DNA from: Perognathus longimembris pacificus
Lineage: Eukaryota > Chordata > Mammalia > Rodentia > Heteromyidae
Direction of reading: 5' to 3'
DNA: 64,000 nucleotides
Assembly (NCBI RefSeq): GCF_023159225.1
Contig: NC_063188.1
Coordinates: 35,330,021-35,394,020 of the forward strand
Below, one piece after another: positions 1 to 11,345 of the stretch. The notes beneath the pieces were generated by a model. The model saw nothing but the letters and a program-made list of their open reading frames with translations. It made no database searches and was not told the origin of the DNA. The position numbers and the translations under genes are program-made. Each line of letters starts with the position of its first letter. Position 1 is the stretch's first letter.

Positions 1-405
1 AGATGCCCCTCAGTAGATCAAGAAAATGTGGTTGTTATTTCTAGCATAGTATGTGAAATTCTTTCTTTTTTTCTTTTGTTTATCTTCCCTATGGGTTAGC
101 CCCTGTTGTTACTGTATTTGATTTTGGTACCCTGGGTATTGCATATATGTTTGTCTGAATCAGGGAAGGGAAGGGGAAATCAAAATGATGAAGCAAAGTA
201 TAACAGGTGAACTAATGCAACAGCAATGATTACAAGACAATATGCTGTGAACCAACTGTATAACTGGGGGGGGGGAAGGATTGAGGAGGAGGGATGGTGG
301 GAGAAAAATGAGGGAGGAGGTAACAAGTTTGAAAAGAAATATACTCACTACCTTGCATATGTAACTGTAATCCCTTGACAATAAAAAGTTAAATAAAAAA
401 TTAAA
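1..405 (+). mobile_element. L1 3' UTR/tail (LINE-1 fragment)
   Basis: G-rich run near 265-275, then the family's terminal sequence 'GTAACTGTAATCCCTTGACA' followed by an A-rich tail with AATAAA. The same 3' end is seen in reverse at 25466-25569 and 51137-51240, which identifies it as the plus-strand 3' end of an L1. It starts before the window edge, so its 5' extent is unknown. Confidence 0.7.
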
Positions 406-414
406 TTAAATTAA

Positions 415-595
415 TAGCTAGGCCTAGTGACACATGTCTGTCATCCCAGCAATTGCAGGAAATGTAAAAAGGAAGATTGCTATCCATGACAAAAGCTATC
501 CCAGACAAAAAGTGATATTAAATATGTGACTCAAGTAGTAGAGCACTTATGTAACAAGTATAAAACCCTGAGTTCAAATCACAGAACTTATTAGA
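415..595 (+). mobile_element. Degraded B1-like/Geo composite SINE
   Basis: A worn left part resembling a 7SL/B1 monomer ('CACATGTCTGTCATCCCAGC') is followed by a right part with 'GACTCAAGTAGTAGAGCAC' and 'CCCTGAGTTCAAATC', as in the Geo monomer. It is an old, diverged copy, so the ends are approximate. Confidence 0.55.
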
Positions 596-954
596 AAACA
601 ATTTACTGACAGCTCAAGTATGTACAAGAGGTTATATGGACAATGGAAAGAAGATGAAAAGATGTTCAAAATGAACCACAGGAAATTTGAAAATGTTTAT
701 TAATTGGGATGTAAAGACATAGACTAGAAATGAGTCAGCAAACTCTCAATTGTGGAGGGTACTTAGGTTGCTGGTGTGACTGCTTGGGCCACATAAGCAG
801 AAAAGCAGTGATTTTGGAGGTTTCTATTGCTTTAGGAAAAATAAACAGTTTTCTCCTTTTGTGGCTGATTCACATGCTTTGAAAAACTCCCAACTAAACT
901 TGAATAAATGATTTTGAATAGGTTATATCAGAAGGTATTTAATTTTCAAAGGAC
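596..954. other. No gene seen; AT-rich unique sequence
   Basis: I see no ORF, splice-site pair or repeat family that I recognise in this stretch. Confidence 0.5.
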
Positions 955-1196
955 AAGGAAATCCAGGCACCAGTAGCTCATGCCTATAATCCTAGCTACT
1001 CAGGAAGGTGAGATCTGAGGAGTGCATTTCAAAGCCAATCAGGCAGGAAAGTCTGTGAGACTCTCATCTCCAATTAATTATTCAGATAAAGCTGGAAGTG
1101 TTGTGTGGCTGAAATGGTAGAACACTAGCCTTGAACACAAAGAGGCTCAGGGACAGCGGCAAAGCCCTGAATTCAAGCCCCAGGTCCAGCAAAAAT
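955..1196 (+). mobile_element. B1-like/Geo composite SINE
   Basis: The left monomer reads 'GCTCATGCCTATAATCCTAG' (7SL/B1-like B box). The right monomer carries 'GTGTGGCTGAAATGGTAGAA' and ends with a CCAGG...CAGCA tail. About 240 bp long, with the same order as the copies at 2012 and 14463. Confidence 0.75.
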
Positions 1197-1775
1197 CCCC
1201 CCAAACAATAAAATCACAAATAAGCAAAAGAATATCTTCCGAAGGACAATGAAAATGGAAAAAGGTAACCAAAAGATGAATAATTACTTGGAATCAGAGC
1301 CAGAAATATATTGTCACTGGAAAAATTGTCTAAAAACTGAAAAAGAAATGAAGTTTTATACTGTCCCAGTATACAACCCTTATTATAGTTATTATGTAAA
1401 AGTGTGAAAGGGATGTTTCTGAGGTGGTTCCTGTGGGCAAGGACAATGAAGAATGTATTAAGGAATACCATTTTTTTTTGTTTCTGAATATTTTGGAATT
1501 CTTAGGCCTCTTAAGGTTTATTCTAGGACTTTCTTTTTAACTGCTCTAAGCTGCCAGTGCTTCTCTTCCTAGCACAGTAATGCACACAGTGAGTTTATAT
1601 CTTCTACACTGGCCCAGGTAAGAACATAAAAATAACAACATAATATCATCATTAGGAGGATGTACTTAAGAATCAGAGATTCAGAATGATTGTCACAAAT
1701 ACCTATTTTTTGAAAAACTTTTAAAGGATTTTGTGGGGCATACTAGTCTTTCATAAGTGGTAACATCATGGCTAC
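1197..1775. other. No gene seen
   Basis: AT-rich sequence with no supported gene. A small ORF on the minus strand (1214-1471) lies in low-complexity AT-rich DNA and shows no recognisable domain. Confidence 0.5.
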
Positions 1776-1905
1776 TTGCTTCATTTTTTATTTTTAATAT
1801 TATTAATATTGATTTACTTTATAGTACTGAGGACAGTACTCAGGACCTCACAGGAAGCACTCTACCAAATGAGCTATTTTCCAACCTTTCTTCACTACTT
1901 TGAAG
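1776..1905 (-). mobile_element. tRNA/ID-like SINE fragment
   Basis: Reverse-oriented SINE signature: 'GTACTGAGGACAGTACTCAG' followed by 'GCACTCTACCAAATGAGCTA', the reverse of a tRNA-like A/B-box region. Confidence 0.5.
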
Positions 1906-1907
1906 GA

Positions 1908-1908
1908 C

Positions 1909-1951
<43 letters not shown>
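1908..1951. repeat. (TA)n(TG)n microsatellite
   Basis: A short TA run passes directly into about 15 TG dinucleotides. Confidence 0.95.
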
Positions 1952-2011
1952 CCTTGACTTCAATAAAATTATATCTCAATAAAGTTAAAATATTATAGTT
2001 GAAAATGCTTT

Positions 2012-2252
2012 AAGGCTAGGTGCCTGTGGCTCATGTGTATAATCTTAGCTACTCAGGAAGGTGAGAGTTGAGAATTGTGGTTCAAATCCAGCTTGAGCAG
2101 GAAAGTCTGAGAGATTCTTATCTCCTATAAATGATCACCAAAAAGCTAGAAGTGGAGCTTTTGGCTCAAGTGTTAGAGCTCCAGCTTTGAGCAAATAAGC
2201 TCAAGCATAGTGCCCAGGCCTTGAGCTGAAGCCCTAGGACTGGTACAGAAAG
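2012..2252 (+). mobile_element. B1-like/Geo composite SINE
   Basis: Contains 'GGCTAGGTGCCTGTGGCTCA', the B1-like 'ATCTTAGCTACTCAGGAAGG', and the Geo-type right half ending 'CCCTAGGACTGGTACAGAAA'. Confidence 0.78.
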
Positions 2253-2279
2253 AAAATCAATGATGTTTTTTTTCCTTTT

Positions 2280-2400
2280 TTAAAATTTAATTTTATTGTC
2301 AACGTGACAGAGAGGGGTTACAATACATACTTAAGGTAGTAAGTACGTTTCTTGTCAAACTTGTTACTTAAACATGGAATAAAAGCAAAAAAAGCTACTG
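2280..2400 (-). mobile_element. L1 3' end fragment
   Basis: 'TTTATTGTCAACGTGACAGA' and 'GTAGTAAGTACGTTTCTTGT' match the reversed L1 3' end seen at 25466 and 51137, but are more diverged. Confidence 0.6.
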
Positions 2401-2866
2401 GAAACACGGTCTACTGTGGGATACTGTTCCTATGGCTACCTGTGAGCCATGGCATATTGCTCCTATCCCATACTGAGAAAAGAAGTGTGAGCATTACATA
2501 CTTGCCAATACTGGGAAAGATTTAAATTCAAAATAAAATTTAAAGCATAATTTCTACTGAATTTTCGTGGTTTGTGTATCATAGTAAAGTTGAAAAATCA
2601 TACACTGAACCGCAACCAGGAACACTGGGAGGACACTCGGTAACTATAGCTTGCTACTTTTCCCATCTGCTTTCACATTAAAACTTTGTCCATTAAAATG
2701 CTTTAACCAGCTGATTTCTTCACCTTAACCATCAATTGGCAACAAATAAATAAAATGTTTGAGATTCATTTAGAATTTGATAGCTACCACAGCAGAAAAC
2801 AAAATAAGCACTACTCCATATTCTTAAATTGTTTTAAACATGAACTGTTTTTTTGTGATGTCTTAC
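2401..2866. other. Probable intron sequence, nothing else seen
   Basis: Unique AT-rich DNA downstream (on the minus strand) of the putative exon at 2867-3029. No further exon could be supported. Confidence 0.35.
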
Positions 2867-3029
2867 CCTCTGTCACGTAGGTGCGAGCTGGCTGGCTTAT
2901 TACTTCATATGCTAGTCCAGCAATGCCTTCACCCTGCTGGGCAGTTAGGTGGCTGTACTGCCTCACAGGGGCTAAAGTGACATTGCAGCCAACTTCCCAA
3001 GTCACAGGCACCTTGGATATTCACCTAGG
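2867..3029 (-). other. Putative internal (5' UTR) exon, minus strand
   Basis: Read on the minus strand, a pyrimidine-rich tract ends in a strong acceptor ('CTTCCTTTGCACAG', AG at 3031-3030). After 163 bases comes a near-consensus donor ('CAGAGGGTAAGA', GT at 2866-2865). The body is less AT-rich than its surroundings. One frame stays open for about 66 codons (3011 to 2811), running through the donor, but the translation resembles no family I know, so a non-coding 5' exon is as likely. It lies about 2.2 kb downstream of the minus-strand donor in the GC-rich island at 5220, in the same orientation, so the two may be joined in one transcript. Gene identity is not shown by sequence. SERPINA7 transcribes away to the right, and in human and mouse its upstream neighbour in the opposite orientation is PWWP3B (MUM1L1), which makes that the leading guess. 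Confidence 0.5.
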
Positions 3030-4600
3030 CTGTGCAAAGGAAGACAGATAATCAAACCAATTACATGGAAGAAGTGGTAAAGAAATTTCCTTAGCAAAAA
3101 TTTGCCCAGGCTTGTCACTCTGAAACACAGGGAGGAGGTGAAATCTCATGTTTATCTTTTTTTGTTTTCTGAAAGTCTGAAATACTCTGTGGGGCACAAT
3201 TTTATTATTGAGCTGATGATGAAATCATCTCCTGCTGGAAAAGTGGAAGGTGATAATAGGACAGAAGGAAATAACAACTGTGTTGTTGGTTTTATGGTTG
3301 AGACTCTTAGAAGCAGTTTCTTGTAGGTTTTCTGTTTGAATCAATGTGTCATTGCTTGGCTAGGCCTTTGTTTTGTAGATATGAACAGCCCAATTTTTTT
3401 TTCAATGAAATATCAATCATACCACTCACACTGTCTCAGAGTCTAATTCAAAATACATTGCATTGCTTTGTTTGCTCACTTCATAAAAATAGTTTCCTGG
3501 AGAAAATTTAGGCTAGCTGGCAAGCGCCACCGTGTGACTCCAAATAGAAGTGTCAGTACCACATTCTAGTGGAAGAAAGATTGGAAGTACATTCAGTCTA
3601 CCAGTAGCTTTCTCAGGCTTCTAGATTATACCATGCTTAGATTTAGAGCTTTGTCATGCATTATACAAAAAATGGAATCCAGATACCTTCATTTCTAGTG
3701 GTCTGATTGTAAAAAAAAATACAAGCTTTAGTGGATATTGAAAATATCAGAAAAATATGCAAAGTACAGTTGAAAGAGATAACTAATATTTCCCGAGTAT
3801 CTTTCCTTTTTTAACATATAGATAGTAATGTATGTCTTTGAAGACAGGGTGTTAATTGTCTTCAATTTTGTAGTTTGCACATTTTTACTTACTAATATGT
3901 ATTTTCAATGGGATGCCCTTTAATGGCTCACTTTAAATGCAATTCCTGCACAACTCATTGCATTTCACTGCAATGTTTTTGATATTGCTACAGGGTGACT
4001 AAACAAATATTAAAAACTATTTTAAAAGATAGTAAACTCTGTTCTGAGTCTGATTCATATAAGCAATTCCTTTAGCTGTTTTTTTTTCCCCTATTTTGTT
4101 CCACATACTGTATTACCAATCTTTTCTCTTGAATCTTGTATTATGCTGTTGGCTATTGTGAAACTGCCTTGTTTTTAATCTGGTACTTCAAAGACATGTT
4201 CACAAATCACTACATACAGCACCCCATAAAACAGAAGTATCTATGTCACACAATTACTTTTAGAAGTGCTTAAAATAAATCAAAATCCTTTCTCAATTTC
4301 ACTTTTAAGTTTGGACAATAGAAAGGGTGAAAAGGTTCTTTGCTGACCATCACTGTAGTACCTGGGGCCCGATAGGGATGAGTTAAGAGAGGGCACAGAG
4401 ACGCTGGGGCACACAGCAAGTAGGGTACTGAGTCTGGTGCAGGAAACCTTGCAGGAAGGGCTGCAGAGTACAGACGTGCCCGTGGGTAGAGGCATGGTTA
4501 GGCATCCCAAACCGCTTCAGCACCATTGAGCTCTTTTAATTAGCAATATGGTCATGAAATAAAGCCAATTCTAAGAATGCTAAAAGTAGTTAAGCTAAAT
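3030..4600. other. Probable intron 1 with a conserved block; no gene seen
   Basis: Unique sequence between the putative exons at 2867-3029 and 5220. The block at 3470-3560 is repeated in diverged form at 10485-10580 (shared words 'CACTTCATAAAAAT', 'CCTGGAGAA', 'CTGGCAAGC'). Small minus-strand ORF 4280-4510 has no recognisable domain. Confidence 0.45.
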
Positions 4601-4639
4601 TTTAAAAAGGAAAGGAAAAAAACACACCACAAAACCACA

Positions 4640-5450
4640 ACACCCATGTCCAGACGGTTGGAGACGCCGCACCGCTGCGCACTCGGGAGTCAGGGAGTCT
4701 AGCTCCCGCTCCCCGCCCCCCCGCCCCCGCCAGATAAACGCATTTTCTTTGCTTTTTAAGTGTTGTCTCTGCGGAGCAGCGTAGCTGAATCTGCCCTGCA
4801 GCTGTGCACACATTGCCACTTGCTTTCTTAACGCACGCTCACTTTACATGTTCACATTTTTTTTTTTGATCAGTTATTTCAGGACGAATCTAAAATGGTT
4901 AAGAAAAGCAGCAAGGACTAACGTGGTTTAAACGGAACACCCTCCGCCTCGGCTCGTCGAGCCAAAGTCTTCGTTTCCAAGCTGTAATGCGGTCACCTCT
5001 GCCCGCACCACTGACTTAAAAAACAAATATTGCAAGAAACGAAAAATTCCACCGGATTCATTCCGTCCCCCCAACAGTAAATGAACCCCGAACACCTTGT
5101 ATTACCACCTCTTCCAAACAAGAATTGCTCTTCTTTTTGATGTTGAATTTTAACACGCGGCGAAATTTTAACGCGCGGAGAAATTACTAGAAAAGAAGTA
5201 GCGCCAAGACAGCCATTACCTAGAAGCTCCTTGCCGCCGCCACCGCCGCCGCTGCCGACTCCTCGGAAAAAGCTGCTCCTCCCCCCCCCCCCCTCCGGCC
5301 CCCGCCTCCTCAAGAACGTGGGCCACGCGCAGCTCCCTCCCCGCGGCTGCGAGATCAGGATGGCTCCGCCCACTCCCGCGATGGGAGGGGGCGAGCCTGC
5401 GGCCTCCCCTCAATTGCGGAGCGGAGAATCGCCAAGTTAAATTGAAATGC
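4640..5450 (-). promoter_or_regulatory. CpG-rich promoter island with minus-strand first-exon donor
   Basis: GC- and CpG-rich DNA with many Sp1-type GC boxes (for example 'GGGGCGGGG' on the minus strand near 4720 and 'GTGGGCGGAG' near 5370), in an otherwise AT-rich region. On the minus strand a GC-rich putative first exon ends 'GGAGCTTCTAG' with donor GTAATG (exon end 5220). No TATA box is seen, as expected for a CpG-island promoter. A diverged copy of the same promoter/exon 1 arrangement exists at 13560-13835. Best guess is the 5' end of the leftward-transcribed neighbour of SERPINA7 (PWWP3B in other mammals); a lncRNA promoter is the main alternative. Plus-strand proline-rich ORFs here are artefacts of the (CCG)n/C-run composition. 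Confidence 0.6.
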
Positions 5451-5520
5451 ACTTAAAGGGAAAACTGTTCATTTTAAAAACACTTGAAAGCAGAAAGGCA
5501 ACACGTGTCTTGGGAAATTT

Positions 5521-7405
5521 GCATTCAAAACCGCAAGGGTGGATGATTGGGGTGCGGGGGGACTACTGATGCTTTTATACAACATGAAATCTCTAGTTAA
5601 GAATATCTTTTGAAAAATTTACTTGCCTATTCCAACATCTTATTTCTACATAGCAAAAAACGATCTAGCTACTCTAGCTACGAGAATAACACCACCACCC
5701 ACAAAAATAATAATATTAAAATAAAAACCTAGCAAGTTCTTGTTTGTGATGGAGCTGAATTTATATATTGTTTTGTGAAGAATTCTTTGCACGGTGAACT
5801 CTTCTAGCTCTGTGACAGGCAATGACTTTTTAAATATTCGAGTCTTCTCTTAATACACTGTGAAAGTTTCATAGGTCTTCTTTTTTTTTTTTTAATAAAG
5901 CTTTTTTTGTTGTTGTACTGGGGCCCTTGGAGAACCCAGTCTCTCACTTGAAGAACTCCATATCCACATATTTTGAGCTACGCTCCCAAGCCTAACCTTA
6001 AGATCTTTTGTTTGTTTTCTTTAGCTCCCTAATTTTGCTACATGGTATTGCTCAAGCTTCAACTCCTAATGTCTGATTTTCCTATCTCCCAAATAACTGG
6101 GAGTACAGGGCACTCCATTCTGCCAGGCTAAATAAACTAATTTGTAACTATAAAAAAAATTAAAATTCCTCAGAGAACTGTAATACACTGAAATGGTGTG
6201 TGGGGGGAGAGGACTATAGCAAAACCACAATAAACCACATGTTAAAATGGACAAACATGGCACAATTGTTTTCAATCCAATAATACTGGTAATCTATATA
6301 TTAATAAGAAATATGCAACTAAAGAAGAGAACAACTACAGTTGTCTCTGTCCTTGGGCAAAGCTGCATACTCACATGTGATGAAATTTGGGTTTCAAATC
6401 CCTGTTTGGTTTTGGCCGAAATCATTGAATTGAATCTTCCCTTTCCCTTGTACTAGATCTGATGTTTTGGCTTTTGTTCATCTGCAATTGTTTTATATGA
6501 ATTTACTGGAAAAGGGAAGTGGTTTTTAATAGGGCTCCTTAAAACCCAAGCATCTGAAGCAAAATGTAAAACTACCCAATACGTTCAAAGTCTATCTAGC
6601 ATTATTAACCAGACATGCAAATGTAAACATGCCAAGACTTCACTTTTTTAAAACCCAGCTTGACTAAAACCAAAGAAATTACACAATGAAGAATAAGATA
6701 ACACCTCTTACTCATGCCCAAGACCACAAGGCTGGAAGGCAAGATAAATTAGAGCCAAAGTCCCCTGGCTCCAGAAATACCAGGATATGCCACGTCTCTG
6801 CCAATACCTCCTGGCTGAGGGATCTAGTCAGTTTGGTACAATCAAAAATGATGTCATCTACTTTCAGATTGTGAGGAAATTGATGAATGTAACCCCAGAG
6901 TAAGTGTGGCTTAAGCTCCTTCCTGCTGGTGAATACATTAGTGAATCACAGTCACCTTCAATGACAACCATATAAGTCCCCAGGTAATTTCTTCATCATT
7001 TATATTTCCACACAAATGTAAAAGGTTTGCGTGCTATATGCTCTTACAGTGACCCTAGCTGCACGACAGCATGTACTTGGCCTAAGAACAGTTATGAGAA
7101 GCATTTTGTCTGTGTCTGGGGCTTGGCATGGAGTTCTCTTTCACATATGCCTATTCCTGGACAGGCGGTGAAAATCATTTGTCATGCAGTGAAATATGCC
7201 CTTTCCACTCCACCCTTCCTAACAATGGACAATTCACAGTTCTTGTGATTCCTATCCTTTTACAAAAGATTCAGGGATAAAGAGGGACATTTTGATTTTT
7301 ATTCTCTTTAATGTTGAGCTATTAACTTTCCAGAAAATGCTAAAACTTACCTATAGCTAATGACTCTGAGGTTTAAGTCTCTGATGATCATGTTAGGCTA
7401 ACTTT
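5521..7405. other. Intergenic; no gene seen
   Basis: Mostly unique AT-rich DNA. 5880-5995 is a T-rich, worn SINE-like scrap. Short ORFs at 6066-6456 and 6686-7248 lack any recognisable domain or splice context. Confidence 0.45.
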
Positions 7406-7414
7406 TAAAACAAA

Positions 7415-7512
7415 AACTTCTCATTTATTTCTTGTGCTGGCACTGGGGTTTGAATGCAAGACCTTATATGCTTGCTTGGCCATTTTTACTCAAGGCTGGT
7501 GCCATAACACTT
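7415..7512 (-). mobile_element. SINE fragment
   Basis: 'TGGCACTGGGGTTTGAATGC' followed by 'CTCAAGGCTGGTGCCA' is the reverse of the Geo-type right monomer; truncated. Confidence 0.5.
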
Positions 7513-7754
7513 GCAAAGTAAAAAATTATCAGCATTGAAAACTCTACAGAAAAAAGGAAAGAAAACATCATTCTTCCAGAGATCCTAAACAGAAGACTCA
7601 GGCAGGGCTAAAATGATTCTGTAAGCATGCTAAGAAGCACATCCAAGGGTTTTTGTTTTTAATTTGTGAAATACAGATGTCAGGATTTAATGTCTAGCAT
7701 TGAAGAGGTAGAGATGGACACATTATGTCAGGGCTATGCTTTATAAACTTTATT

Positions 7755-7982
7755 ATTATTTTATTTTTTGCCGGTCCTGGGACTTGAACTCCACCTGGGC
7801 ACTGACCCTAAGCTTTTTTGTTCAAGACTAATGTTATACCACCTGAGCCACAACTCCACTTACAGATTTTAGTGTGGACATTAGAATCTCACAGACTTTT
7901 CTACCTGAGCTGGCTTCAACTTGTGATCTTCAAATCTCAGACTCTTGACTAGCTAGGATTACAGATGTGAGCTACTGGCTCA
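7755..7982 (-). mobile_element. B1-like/Geo composite SINE
   Basis: Reversed Geo tail ('TTTGCCGGTCCTGGGACTTG'), then 'CACCTGAGCCACAACTCC', then reversed B1-like 'AGCTAGGATTACAGATGTGA'. Confidence 0.78.
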
Positions 7983-8025
7983 CCAGACAGGCAGGCAGTC
8001 TGACAGTTGTGTGTATAAAGTTTTT

Positions 8026-8232
8026 ATTCTTTTTTTTTTTTTTTGCCAGTCCTGCGGCATGGATTCAGGGCTTCTTTTTTTTTTTTTTTTTTTTTTTGCT
8101 CAAGGCTAGCATTCTACCACTTGAACCACAGAACCACCTCTGGCTTTTTCTATATATGTGGTGCTGAGGAATCGAACCAAGGGTTCATGTATACGAAGCA
8201 AGCACTCTACCACCAGGCCACATTCCCAGCCC
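8026..8232 (-). mobile_element. IDL-Geo dimeric SINE
   Basis: Full order in reverse: T-run, 'GCCAGTCCTG', Geo monomer, 'TATATATGTGGTGCTGAGGA' linker, ID-like left monomer ending 'CATTCCCAGCCC'. The flanks 'GTATAAAG' are repeated at both ends (target-site duplication). Confidence 0.85.
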
Positions 8233-8239
8233 AGTATAA

Positions 8240-8451
8240 AGGTTTTTTTTTGTTTTTTGGCCATTCCTGGGCCTTGGACTCAGGGCCTGAGCACCTTCCC
8301 TGGCTTCTTCCCGCTCAAGGCTAGCACTCTGCCACCTGAGCCACAGCGCCCTTCTGACCATTTTCCATATATGTGGTGTTGGGGAATCGAACCGAGAGCT
8401 TCATGTGTAGGAGGCAAGCACTCTTGCCACTAGGCCATATTCCCAGCCCCA
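8240..8451 (-). mobile_element. IDL-Geo dimeric SINE
   Basis: A second full reverse copy directly abutting the first, bounded by 'AGTATAAAGGTTTTT' on both sides, so it used the same target word as its neighbour. Confidence 0.87.
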
Positions 8452-8455
8452 GTAT

Positions 8456-8936
8456 AAAGGTTTTTATTTGCTCCTTAGGAAAATTCCAAGCCCTTAAGTA
8501 TTGTTTGAGTGATCGTCTGCACATCCCAGATAGCATAGTTAACAAAGATGCATGACTCATGTGCATCTCTGATGTTAACATTGCTTGTCCAAATATCAAG
8601 TATTTAACTGCCTTTAATGCTATAATAATAAAAGCTTGTAGACATCTGGTTTCCTGAGAAAGCAGTATTTGGGACGGAGAGTAAACTGACTTTTGAACTT
8701 TGAGCTTCACACTTGCTAGGATGGTGCTCAACCACTGATGGCAAATTCTCAGGCTTAGAAATGCTGAGGTTTTTGTTTGGTTGGGTTTTTCAACATACAA
8801 TACTCTATGGCCTTAAGCTAGAAAATGGTTCTCACTTTCTATAGCCTACTTGCATTCCCTCTAAAACATCACAAATACCTTGAAGAATGCATTTTCTATG
8901 AGATAATTGTTGTAGATTAAAACATAACAAGAAAAA
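8456..8936. other. No gene seen; runs into assembly gap
   Basis: Unique sequence. The 159-residue minus-strand ORF (8321-8800) reads partly through the SINE and is not a gene. Confidence 0.5.
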
Positions 8937-9436
8937 NNNNNNNNNNNNNNNNNNNNNNNNNNNNNNNNNNNNNNNNNNNNNNNNNNNNNNNNNNNNNNNN
9001 NNNNNNNNNNNNNNNNNNNNNNNNNNNNNNNNNNNNNNNNNNNNNNNNNNNNNNNNNNNNNNNNNNNNNNNNNNNNNNNNNNNNNNNNNNNNNNNNNNNN
9101 NNNNNNNNNNNNNNNNNNNNNNNNNNNNNNNNNNNNNNNNNNNNNNNNNNNNNNNNNNNNNNNNNNNNNNNNNNNNNNNNNNNNNNNNNNNNNNNNNNNN
9201 NNNNNNNNNNNNNNNNNNNNNNNNNNNNNNNNNNNNNNNNNNNNNNNNNNNNNNNNNNNNNNNNNNNNNNNNNNNNNNNNNNNNNNNNNNNNNNNNNNNN
9301 NNNNNNNNNNNNNNNNNNNNNNNNNNNNNNNNNNNNNNNNNNNNNNNNNNNNNNNNNNNNNNNNNNNNNNNNNNNNNNNNNNNNNNNNNNNNNNNNNNNN
9401 NNNNNNNNNNNNNNNNNNNNNNNNNNNNNNNNNNNN
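8937..9436. other. Assembly gap (500 N)
   Basis: Exactly 500 undetermined bases, a conventional placeholder length, so the real gap size is unknown. Nothing can be inferred about its contents. Confidence 0.99.
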
Positions 9437-10484
9437 GAAAAGAGTTCAAATACAGGTTACCTTGCTATATAGGAAGGAGGGTATAAAATGAAAATGATGA
9501 TAAGACATAATTAAGAAGAATAACGCTGTCAGGCAGAAGGAGACAGACAGGAAAACAAACTCTCAACGAGGGAAACAAAATAAACTATGACAGTACAAAC
9601 TGGTCGCTTTATTTTTTTTCTGAGTATATTATAAGAGAGTTTTGGGCAGTGTCAAGGAACTTGTGGATGTTCCTGGGCAACTGAAGCCCTTTGGGTCCCT
9701 CTGGGTGATGATAAGGTATGCTGCTATTCAATGTTTTCTGAGCTACTGCTGTTGTCCTGTTTGTTCAAGGTAATCCAAGAAGATGGAGTAGACACAGAGA
9801 GAAGTTGTTCTGCATGAACAACCTCAGTAAGAACATTATCTTAGCATTCAAAGATTTGCAATGGCTGATGAAAAGAGTATTTTAAGCCACTCACTACAAG
9901 TATTAGTCAAAGGAGCATGCAAATATCTATTTAAGGAAGGCCATAAAACCTTCCACCCTTCTTAAGGTCTTAAGAAACCTCTGTCACTATGCAGTGATGA
10001 CAGCCTGGTACAGTTGTCAAAGACTTGAGTGTCAGGCTGTGGGACAAGTATGGATACTGTCTTGCATGATTTCTCCATGGTGATTTAAAATGTGACATGT
10101 CCTTAGAACTAGATCTTATGACATTTTAATTTAAAAGATTATGGCTGCAGAGAAGGAAGCCACCTAACATTCTCAATTGAACTTAATTTCAATACAAAAT
10201 ACTGCTTAAATTTTAAATGCTACAGCTCCAAAGCAGGAAGTGGAATAAATGATCTTTCAAGATCTCAACACATTTAACTGTGGAGACATGAGAGAAGGAA
10301 AGTAACAACTGCCTAATGACTTTTAGAAGCCAAATTCTGCATAGCTATTAAAAAAAATATGTGGTGAATCCTCACATTAGTCACATGTAGAGTTTTTGTT
10401 GTTATACCCATGAAAATGTAACAGATTCTAAATCACATTCTGTATTCTCTCTCATAGTTTGCGAACATAAAATAGATTTTTAGA
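9437..10484. other. Intergenic; no gene seen
   Basis: Unique AT-rich DNA without supported exons or recognisable repeats. Confidence 0.45.
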
Positions 10485-10580
10485 GCTTTGTTCACTTCAT
10501 AAAAATGGTTGCCTGGAGAATAAGTTCAGGCAACCTGGCAAGCTCCATCTTGTGGCCAGAATGAGAACTTTAGACACTCG
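10485..10580. repeat. Second copy of conserved block also at 3470-3560
   Basis: 'TTCACTTCATAAAAATGG', 'GCCTGGAGAATAAGTTCAGG' and 'ACCTGGCAAGCTCCA' align with the block at 3470-3560. Together with the paired promoter islands this marks an old local tandem duplication. Confidence 0.65.
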
Positions 10581-11056
10581 GGTCCTTGATGGGGATTGGG
10601 AACCAGGATTGTGGATCTAGGATTGTCTAGGATTTAGGGGACCTGTATAGTCATCCTTGCAAGTGTCTAGAAACCTTTAATCCCACATTAAGAGGTATGT
10701 GAGTGTATCACACAAATTAGGATAATAAACAACTCACTTTAAGGTTTGTATTGCATATTGTTTATCATATGAATTTCTGATAAAAAACAAATCCCCACAG
10801 TAATGCTCAAAAAGTTTACATATTTCTATATGTCCCCTGTACATACTTATAAATACAAAATTTTGTCATGAGATCATTTATCCCTCTGATAAAACATTTG
10901 CTCATCTTTCTATATCAATAAATATGTCCACATTATCTTTTGTGAAGCGTTTTACAAGATTTTTTCTTATGTTTAAAATTTAATCTCATTTCTTCCTAGG
11001 CGCACAACTCAAACTTGCCACTAAATAAGTGGACAAATGTCCATCAGAAGGTTAAA
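10581..11056. other. Intergenic; no gene seen
   Basis: AT-rich unique DNA with nothing supportable in it. Confidence 0.4.
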
Positions 11057-11155
11057 ATAGGAAGTACAGGTGTGGCTCAAGTTGTTCAGCTCTAGCCTTG
11101 AGTGGAAAAAGCCAAGTGAGAGTGCCCTGAGGTCAAGCCCTCATACTGGAACCAA
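11057..11155 (+). mobile_element. Geo right-monomer SINE fragment
   Basis: 'GGTGTGGCTCAAGTTGTTCA' and 'CCTGAGGTCAAGCCCTCATA' with an A-rich end; only the right half is present. Confidence 0.6.
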
Positions 11156-11189
11156 AAAAAATGCTTAAAATATTGTGGCTCCAATTCAC

Positions 11190-11345
11190 TAATTGTTTGA
11201 TAAATTTTATTGTAGAGGTCATGTACAGGGAGATCACAGTTACATGAGTCAGGTAGTGAGTACATTTCCTTTTGAACAGTGTCACCCCCTCTGTTATTCT
11301 CTCCCAGTTTTCCCCTCCCAACTCCCTCCCAAAGTTGTACAGTCC
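11190..11345 (-). mobile_element. L1 3' end fragment
   Basis: Reversed L1 tail: 'ATTTTATTGTAGAGGTCATG', 'GGTAGTGAGTACATTTCCTT' and the C-rich segment 'CCCTCCCAACTCCCTCCC' that corresponds to the G-rich tract of the L1 3' UTR. Confidence 0.65.

Noticed and set aside
6840..6912. EGF-like calcium-binding signature (frame reads D-C-E-E-I-D-E-C-N-P-R) flanked by AG and GTAAGT
   Set aside because: Only 31 bases between the putative splice sites, and the frame stops soon after. No further cysteines of an EGF domain, so coincidence or a tiny fossil at most.
8026..8451. tRNA genes suggested by A- and B-box-like words
   Set aside because: The boxes belong to IDL-Geo SINE monomers with A-tails and target duplications; no cloverleaf with paired acceptor stem is seen.
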